Shown: in pieces, positions 56,585 through 64,000 of the stretch | How the letters are laid out: each line of letters starts with the position of its first letter | Numbering within the stretch: position 1 is the stretch's first letter | Assembly: GCF_964355755.1 (NCBI RefSeq) | Contig: NC_092670.1 | Span: forward strand, 8,245,201-8,309,200 | From: Antedon mediterranea | Taxonomy: Eukaryota; Echinodermata; Crinoidea; Comatulida; Antedonidae | DNA length: 64,000 nucleotides | Direction: 5' to 3' | Position numbers and translations under genes: made by a program | The notes under the pieces: model-generated | The model's database searches: none | What the model saw: only the letters and a program-made list of their open reading frames with translations | Told to the model about the DNA's origin: nothing

Positions 56585-57212
56585 AGCCCCATTCCCTACG
56601 TTTTTTAGATCTAATTTAAGATCACAAACTATATTTAATGTAAAAATAATACTATATGGTCCTATTGCGATAACTTTTTTCGTCTTTAAACGGTTAAAAA
56701 TGTGAAAAATAAGTCGATTCTAATAATTATAGCGGCCCGCTATAAATCCCAAAATGCATTGCGCGCGGATTGATATTTTTGTTTTTCACCTGTAATTCGC
56801 CCACTTTTCGATCGATCGTGAGGCCAAAACAAATGGAAGACTCCTAACTTTTCAGCGAAAATACCGGGTTTTCCCCAATTTGTATCAACGGAGTCTGGCA
56901 AAAATAGAAAGACAATTAATGCAGCAACTATACAACGCCAGGCTAGGTATATAGCTCGCGTACGATGTTCGTACGTTACCGATGTTTACCAGCTAGGCCT
57001 ACAAAACTAAGCCTAGCTAGGCTAGGCCTAAGACCGTCCACGAGAGAGGTCGATCGCCGCGAGCTACTTAGGTAGTGCATTGTTTCTCACTTTTTATCAT
57101 AATTTACCATAAAACGTACATTTAAGACAAGGAATGACATGGTTTAATGTTTTTAAAGTGATATATATGTATTATTTTCCAAAAAACGTCCAAAATTGCA
57201 GGGAAGGGGTCT
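56585..57212. mobile_element. TTAA-targeting MITE, copy 2 (628 bp)
   Basis: Flanked by TTAA at 56581-56584 and 57213-57216. Same ends as the copy at 23960-24513 and very similar internally, but in a different genomic site, so it is an independent insertion. About 70 bp (57117-57185) near the right end is extra relative to copy 1. Confidence 0.8.
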
Positions 57213-57275
57213 TTAATTAAACAAAGCGCCATTGATACAGGTACAACGCACACTGTCAGCTTTCATTTTTTTCAA

Positions 57276-58336
57276 GGGTGTCACGAAACCTCAGACCACG
57301 AAAGCTCAGACCCCCTAAGACCACGAAAGCTAAGACCCAACACCTAAGATTACAATACTAAGATATACTACAGCTTAAAAACAATACTTGTTTATCCATA
57401 CATAATTTTAAACACAGTAGGTTTCATTTATTACCATAAATATAATTTAATACTACCGCAAAACATAGATAAACTCACATTATTTTCGCCCGTTGAGTAA
57501 ATGTATATTTTTTCTTTACAACAAACAAACTTGACGGGTTGTTTGTTGGTATATATTTACTCCATTGTGTTGCTTCAGAGGATGTTTTTCTTACGCACCT
57601 GCCTTTCTTGTATTTTGACTCCAAATTTGTTGACTAACTTTATCCTGAACACCACACTTTAAAATTAGGACTTATAAGTACTTTCAGAAGGAGAAACACA
57701 TAATAACAAATAAATAAATCCTTTAAATTGATGATTTTACAGATGTGTTTCTTTGTACTGTAATGACAATGTAACTCCTCGAGCTCCCCATGCTCAATGT
57801 TTTTGTTTCTATGGAGCGCCAAAAGAGCAACAATAATAGTACAAGTATAAAAACAGAAAGAAAACGAAACAAAAAAACTTATCATGATTTTTAAATTAAA
57901 ATTTATTTGCCAGTATTTATTTCTTCGTACTTGCATGATTATACTATTGTCATTACAATTTTAATTTTACATTGTTCCATCCACACTGTAGATGGACTCC
58001 ACAGAGTTTTCAGCCCTCTATATAATTTTTGCTCTTTTGACGTTCCATAGAAACAAAAACATTGAACATGGCCCATGGGGTAGGCCTACTGTACTGTAGG
58101 CTAGTCATTTTGTGTGCGAGAAAAACGTCTGTAAAATCATCAATTTAAAAATGTATTTGTTACTTTTTATGTGATTCTTTTTCATGAAAGTGCCAATTCT
58201 AAGGTGTGGTATTCAGAATAAATGTTGGGAGTTAAAATACAAGGCAGGTGCGAAAGATAAATATTTGTAATCTTAGGTGTTGGGTCTTAGCTTTCGTGAT
58301 CTTAGGTCTTAGGGGGTCTGAGCTTTCGTGACACCC
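57276..58336. mobile_element. MULE-like foldback element with 10-bp target duplication
   Basis: Ends GGGTGTCACGAAA and TTTCGTGACACCC, flanked on both sides by TTTTTTTCAA (57266-57275 and 58337-58346). Long imperfect inverted arms include CTAAGACCCAACACCTAAG against its complement, and CATGCTCAATGTTTTTG with GAAACAAAAACATTG deeper inside, so almost the whole 1.06 kb is a foldback. A 9-11 bp duplication fits Mutator-like elements. No transposase. Confidence 0.75.
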
Positions 58337-58639
58337 TTTTTTTCAAGCTACAAAATGTACTAGTCTAGGCTATGCCTAGGATGATTTTTTAATCTTTAAA
58401 GTAGTTAAAAATCACTTTAAACTTACCTTCTTGAAACAATCCTTCTAAGAGTGTATTTTTCAATAGATAACTGATAGACGAAAGTTGAAAAATTGCGATT
58501 TTGATAAGTAAACTAATGAGACAGCGTATTAATGTACTAGTAATTTATGTCAAAGTTCATAATAAAAAATAAGGTCTATAGAGGGTAGTATAGCAGCAAT
58601 TGAAGAAAAACTTTAAAAAAAATAAAAAAATATTTGGTT

Positions 58640-59046
58640 GAGGATACACGTCACACCACGCCACACGACACGTGGTGTGAGGAGAATAGAGACACACGTG
58701 ACATACACATTTCAACGGCTTGATTTCACCAAAGATAGTGTTTGATTTCACTGTAAATATAATGTACTTACAATACTAATGATTGATGAATATTTAAGTT
58801 AAGGTAGCTATGCTAGTTACTATACATTACTTCTAGGTATAGGCCTCCTAGGCATGTTATTTCATGGAGTGATATTACTCAATGGTTAAGTAATTAATTT
58901 ACTACCTAGCAGCTAGAATTTCGCTAGTAATAGTATAGTAGTAACATGATAACCGATCAGTGCTACTGTACAGTTAGGTCGCAATTCAAATCGACCGTGG
59001 TGTTACGTATTCGGTCGCTGCACCGCTCGACCTTCGCAGTTTCAGG
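58640..59046. repeat. Inter-unit spacer block between units 2 and 3 (left part)
   Basis: Homologous to 23420-23822 and to 540-900; continues at 60904 after the inserted hAT-type element. No gene seen. Confidence 0.7.
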
Positions 59047-60895
59047 CAGGGGTGGCGCCAGGATCTTCCCGACGCGGGGGATATGCGAGCATCACAAGGC
59101 TGGGGGTCAGGGGGCCGCCAAGGACCCCCGGTGGAAGCCCCCGGAAGCAACGCGTTCTAGCGTCATTTGAGGTCATTTTAATCAGATTTAGGGTAGCCAT
59201 TTTTTCCATTTGTTATAATGCATAAATAAAATACTGCGTGCAAAAAAACGATGCGCGATGACTGTTTCAATCCATATTTTTCAATTTAAAAAATAAAAGT
59301 TCAAAGAAAATTTAGAAAAATAGAGTTGGAGGTCCTGGAAATTGGACTTACTATACTTCAAAACATGAAACAAAATATATAAGTTGTCATGGTTGTGACT
59401 GAGCTAAGAAATGTTTGAAAAATAGAGATGTTAGGTCCCGGAAAATGCACTTCTTGTACTTCGAAATATGACCAGCTTTATTGTTGGGGCTGAGCTAAGA
59501 AAATGTTTAAAACTAGAGCTGCAGGTCTTCGAAAAATTGCATTTTATACTTTGGAAACATCAGGCCCAGAGGCTTAAAAAACGCAAGCGTACCTTTTTCA
59601 GTCGGGGAAATAAGTTTATTCCTCCCAAGTGTATGCCTGCGTACCATCTGGACTTCCGAGTGGTGAGAAATTCATGACATACAGGACATTGAAAATTTAA
59701 TAACTTAGCTATAATAAGATGTTGGCTAAGCGAAAATGGCATGTTTTTTTGTTTAGTAATGGATGAAATATTTATTTTAGGTGCCCCACGGTACAGAAGG
59801 TTACTTGTCAATTAAAAAATTGGTGAACATACGAACAATTAACATAATTCGTTTTTGCTGTAGTGTAGCGTAGGCTAAACACAGTACACGACGTAACCGT
59901 CGGTAAACTTCGCCTGGAAAATAACTACAGTACACATTTTGGTCCCTGGATGGAACATGATATCACGACCCAATGTTGAACGATTCGTACAAAGGGATAC
60001 CGCCAGACAAGTGGGTACCTATAGCTATTGTTTAGTAGTAAGTTAGATCGCTGGCAATAATGAATGCATATAAAGTGCATAATATCACTCTGACGTACTC
60101 TCACGGTCAATGAAACGTCGAGGTTTTCTAGGCGCTGAAGCTACGAAGTGAACGCGAACGAATTATATTCCCCGACAAAAAGTACCCGAACCGTCGGTAA
60201 ACTTCGCCTGGAAAATAACTACATTACACATTTTGGTCCCTGGATGGAACTTGATATCACGCGTCTCGACCCAACGTTGAACGATTCGTACAAAGGGATA
60301 CCGCCAGACAAGTGCGTACCTAGCTAATGTTTAGTAGTAAGTTAAATCGCTGGCAATAATGAATGCATATAAATTGCATAATAGCACTCTGACGTACTCT
60401 CACGGTCAATGAGACGTCGCGGTTTTCTAGGCGCTGAAGCTACCAAGTGAACGCGAACGTTTTTTACTGTATATTATATTCCCCGACAAAAAGTACCCGT
60501 GTTCCCTTCGGTAACCGTCGGTAAACTTCGCCTGGAAAATAACTACATTACACATTTTGGTCCCTGGATGGAACATGATATCACGCGTCTTGACCCAACG
60601 GTGAACGATTCGTACAAAGGGATACCGCCAAACAAGTGCGTACTAGCTATTGTTTAGTAGTTAGATCTCTGGCAATAATGAATGCATAAAAGTGCATAAT
60701 AGCCCTCTGACGTACTCTCACGGTCAATGGAACGTCGTGGTTTTCTAGGCGCTGAAGCTATATGAAGTGAACGCGAACGTTTTTTACTGTATGTATATTC
60801 CCCGACAAAAAGTACCCGTGTTCCCCGACGGGGGGTCCAGGCCCCCCGACGAGGGGGCTAGAGCCCCCGTAGCCCCCCCGCTGGCGCCACCACTG
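59047..60895. mobile_element. Nonautonomous hAT-type DNA transposon (1.85 kb)
   Basis: Terminal repeats CAGGGGTGGCGCCAG and CTGGCGCCACCACTG, flanked by the exact 8-bp duplication GTTTCAGG (59039-59046 and 60896-60903). The GC-rich ends (CCCCCG runs) contrast with AT-rich surroundings. The interior holds three tandem copies of a ~300-bp segment starting ACCGTCGGTAAACTTCGCCT (about 59898, 60189 and 60516). No transposase frame. The empty site is intact in unit 1 at 23803-23825. Confidence 0.9.
59898..60830. repeat. Three tandem ~290-330-bp repeats within the hAT-type element
   Basis: Each copy runs from ACCGTCGGTAAACTTCG through TTTGGTCCCTGGATGGAAC, ACGATTCGTACAAAGGGAT and GACGTACTCTCACGGTCAAT to CCCCGACAAAAAGTACCCG. 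The first copy is slightly shorter at its end. Confidence 0.85.
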
Positions 60896-60903
60896 GTTTC
60901 AGG

Positions 60904-61503
60904 AAAATATATCTATGGCTATTATTAGTAATACTAATAATATGGAGCGCCGCAGACGAAATTTCTATTACTGGACGTCTCAGGCAGAAAAATCATAAAT
61001 CATTCATGAGATTAAAGCATCAAAATAGGACATTACCAGGTCCGTAACCAGGTTTGATGGCGTGGTGGATTGTTTAAATTGTTTAGTGGAACAGATTTTT
61101 TTTCTCTAGATGGGCATAAATCGTGTTTCTGGACTATATAATTTGGTGTAATTTCTTCACTATTTATAGAGCGCCATATGCCATTTTTGAAGAATGTGAC
61201 ACTGCCAGACATACGGACGAAAGTATTGAAATTAAAAAAAAGTTCATTGCGGCCTACCACGACACACTCGCACACACCCACCACAGATGATACGGCAACT
61301 CCCTGCTGTTATCGTTAAAAAGAGCCTGTCATAAACTCGTGCATCCACTTTAGACTAACTGACTGGGCGAAGTAGGCCTACACGACGTACACGCATGCGC
61401 CAGGTGATACTGTACATCCTTCCTGGGCGTTCCATAAGTTCTTTTTAAAAGATCCAAACGTCTTGGTGTTTGGTAGTTCAAATTTGTATTTTTAAGCGTA
61501 AAA
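60904..61503. other. Spacer continuation and DIRS/MITE empty sites
   Basis: Corresponds to 23823-24946 of unit 1 without the MITE. Holds the unoccupied TTAA site at about 61071-61089 and the unoccupied DIRS site at 61497-61512. No gene. Confidence 0.6.
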
Positions 61504-63413
61504 CTAATAATTAATAGTAATAAATGGTTTTGGTTGTAATTATTGACTTGTAAAATATATTCGTAAGTCTTTTGCTAAATGAATGTCGATTTAAATTGAA
61601 TAATCTCTTTTTATTAAGGCTTGACTAGGCCTGTAGTGAATGAAGTGGGAGGCCAAACAAAACCCTGATCCCCCTGAGCCTATACCGGACTATATAATAA
61701 GTATTTATATCAGCCTTATTATATATATACAGTATATTAAAGAACTACAACATCGTTTTAGTCATATGGTACACTACCAGCCATCTTTGAGTGACTATTC
61801 CACTGGAGTTGAATCCTTTGTTATAAAAAAAAATGCATACCGTTCACAAATTTAGTATTAAAACAATCCATTTGTTTAAATGTTTTTGTTAAAATAAGTG
61901 GTGCAGTAATTGGAAATTATAACAAACATAATAAAGTAAAGAAAAAGAGTAATCAAAATTATAAATAGAGAAACTAGATTTGAACTCGTCACGGTGACGA
62001 GTTAGGCTATCCCGCAATGCATCGTAACATACATATGCTATTTATTAGGCTTAGCCTACAGTAAGCTGCACCACAGCGATTGTACAAACAGCATAGCATT
62101 GTTCAACAAGCGTCAACAGTTGACTGTATTGGCATTGTAGACGGTTTAGTTGACGGTTAGTTTTGATTTTACACCGCTCACGTTTATTTAATTGTTTGAA
62201 TATGATGAAATTTTCAAATTAAAAATAAAGTTCATGTGTCTGAAGGAGAATGTTTTAAGTAATAACATTATTGAAAATTGAAAGGAAATTGATAACGTTT
62301 ATGCGATATGCGCTCTATTGAATGTGACGAACTGTGTCGAAAGAGACAAAATTCCTATATTTTACATTTGTGTGGCCATACGATGTTTGACGTGCCCGTG
62401 TGTCATTATTTTTTCATTCATAATTCATCAAATATGAAAGCAATATATCATAAAACTATAAAAAACAATATTCAAGCGCAAAAACGGGCTTTCTATGCTG
62501 CGTACGGGCGTAAAAAGTCCTGAAACGTATAGAAAGTTGATTAGAAATTCATTTTGAGCATTTTTAACTTTCAAAGCGTGCTTACAGTACGCACGAAAAT
62601 ACGAATGTTGAAAATTTTGCTGATGATACAGGAAGATGACCCTTGACATGAAGCATACATGTGTCAAGTGGTATTTAAAATATCTATTGGTTTTCAATTT
62701 ATAGTCAATCTACGCGACAATATTTTCATTAAACCAAAGTTTCTTGCACAACTACATATATACGCGCATCTGCTGGCCAAGTTTCTACATCTACCGCCGT
62801 TTTTTAGATCTACATGCAACAAAAAATGAGCACAAAAATTGAAATTTTTGACAATAACAATAAGCTATCGCTCTACAGATAGCGAAAGCCTAATAAAAAT
62901 AGAAATCAATTTTAGAAAACAAAACTTTAAGTTTAAATTTTGCCTATTAATTGTATTTTGGAATGAAGTTATTGACATATTTTTAAAGTTTAAAGTAATA
63001 TAAGTGCATTCTAGCTTTTAGATGAACGATAAGTAAAAAGTTTTGTTTCCTTGAAAACAATTCCAGGTGGGGAAAACTAAATCGTATCCTAATAGTATTA
63101 AAAGTCAATTTTTACTTCACAAGCTGCATCTATTTCAGTTTCGGTTACTTTACAGTACCTGCTTTTGCTGTCTGGAATAATAATGCAGTACTGTACTGTA
63201 TTTAATAATGTATTATTATAAATAATTTGTAAACTATGAAAGTTTTCTTCCATAGTTATTTATAATTTTTTTAGCCTACAAGAGTTTCATTCTTTTTGCC
63301 TTTTTAGTTGTTTTTTATGGAAATATTATCTTTAAACAAATCAGTGAAAAAAAATTCTCAAACCATGATTAGTCTATTATTATTAGTTAATTTAACAACA
63401 TATTTTCTTTCAG
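61504..63413. other. Region upstream of ZNF-A3
   Basis: Orthologous to 31060-33029, including the 21-nt palindrome at 61983-62003. No promoter motif or 5' exon could be recognised. Confidence 0.5.
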
Positions 63414-63428
63414 ATTACAGAATACAGC

Positions 63429-64000
63429 ATGAAATATAAATGTGAACACTGTGGAGTTAAGTTGGAATTCAGTGACTTGAAAGAGCATTTAGGATTATAC
63501 AATCATTCTAAAGAAATAAAATGTGAGCTCTGTGAAGATACAATTGACAAGTGTAAGCTACATAACCAGACACCATATGAATGTGATCATGAGGAGGAAG
63601 GAAATCGGAATTTGAAAAAACATTTGAGGACAAACACAGGAGAGACACCATATGAATGTGAGCATGAGAAGGAAGGAAATAGGAATTTGAAAAAACATTT
63701 GAGCACAAACATAGGAGAGACACCATATGAATGTGAGCATGAGAAGGAAGGAAATAGGAATTTGAAAAAACATTTGAGCACAAACACAGGAGAGACACCA
63801 TATGAATGTGAACATGAGAAGGAAGGAAATCGGAATTTGAAAAAACATTTGAGCACAAACATAGGAGAGACACCATATGAATGTGAGCATGAGAAGGAAG
63901 GAAATAGGAATTTGAAAAAACATTTGAGCACAAACACAGGAGAGACACCATATGAATGTGAGCATGAGAAGGAAGGAAATAGGAATTTGAAAAAACATTT
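63429..64000 (+). CDS. ZNF-A3: zinc-finger gene, cut by window end
   Basis: The ATG follows acceptor TTTTCTTTCAG (AG at 63412-63413). The open frame of 190 codons runs off the window. Residues 1-47: family module, but with Tyr in place of the second His (LGLYNH, where A1 and A2 have LGLH), so the N-terminal finger has lost a ligand. From residue 48 the 25-residue zinc-less units begin; five complete units plus a partial are visible. The STNIGE/STNTGE alternation gives a 150-bp two-unit period, unlike the 225-bp period of A2. No stops so far. Confidence 0.85.
   Translation, partial: MKYKCEHCGVKLEFSDLKEHLGLYNHSKEIKCELCEDTIDKCKLHNQTPYECDHEEEGNRNLKKHLRTNTGETPYECEHEKEGNRNLKKHLSTNIGETPYECEHEKEGNRNLKKHLSTNTGETPYECEHEKEGNRNLKKHLSTNIGETPYECEHEKEGNRNLKKHLSTNTGETPYECEHEKEGNRNLKKH

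Overview
The window is animal (metazoan) nuclear DNA: AT-rich, with coding exons preceded by polypyrimidine/AG splice acceptors, arrays of C2H2 zinc fingers, a Penelope-like element, a DIRS retrotransposon and several cut-and-paste DNA transposons. The palindrome TAGGCCTA recurs throughout. This, together with the co-occurrence of PLE and DIRS elements, suggests a marine invertebrate, perhaps a deuterostome, but the species cannot be named from sequence alone.

The dominant architecture is a head-to-tail segmental duplication. A cassette of roughly 30 kb carries four related non-KRAB C2H2 zinc-finger genes, here called ZNF-A, -B, -C and -D, all on the + strand, plus a small PHD-like gene between B and C. 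Bases 1-1020 are the tail of a preceding unit. Unit 1 runs to about 31.06 kb (A1 1554, B1 5782, PHD 11028, C1 13219, D1 20713). Unit 2 runs from there to about 61.5 kb (A2 33045, B2 40561, PHD 46198, C2 48392, D2 52406). Unit 3 begins after that and is cut by the window end (A3 63429 onward).

All four genes share an N-terminal module (two Cys pairs and an SDLKEHLG core), then a spacer of decayed fingers, then tandem fingers joined by TGE(T/K)PYE linkers. ZNF-C is intact in both units. ZNF-B and ZNF-D are broken by frameshifts and stops, several of them shared by both copies. ZNF-A ranges from a stop-truncated copy (A1) to a 1243-residue open gene (A2) carrying 22 copies of a 25-residue finger-derived repeat that has lost two of the four zinc ligands. 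Similar shedding of finger fragments into new repeats is seen as a 10-residue linker repeat in the ZNF-C tail and as an untranslated 49-bp satellite behind A2.

Upstream of B, C and D lie candidate 5' noncoding exons ending in GTAAGT/GTAGGT donors, each preceded by a similar CCAAT-containing promoter motif; ZNF-C appears to have two. The units differ by mobile-element insertions whose empty sites are visible in the sister unit: a PLE (17.57-19.73 kb), a TTAA MITE (23.96-24.51 kb) and a degenerate DIRS element (24.95-31.06 kb) in unit 1, and a CAGGG...hAT-type element with an 8-bp target duplication (59.05-60.90 kb) in unit 2. Unit 2 also contains an independent TTAA MITE and a MULE-like foldback element. 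Minisatellites of 25, 46, 49, 56 and 75 bp change copy number between units.
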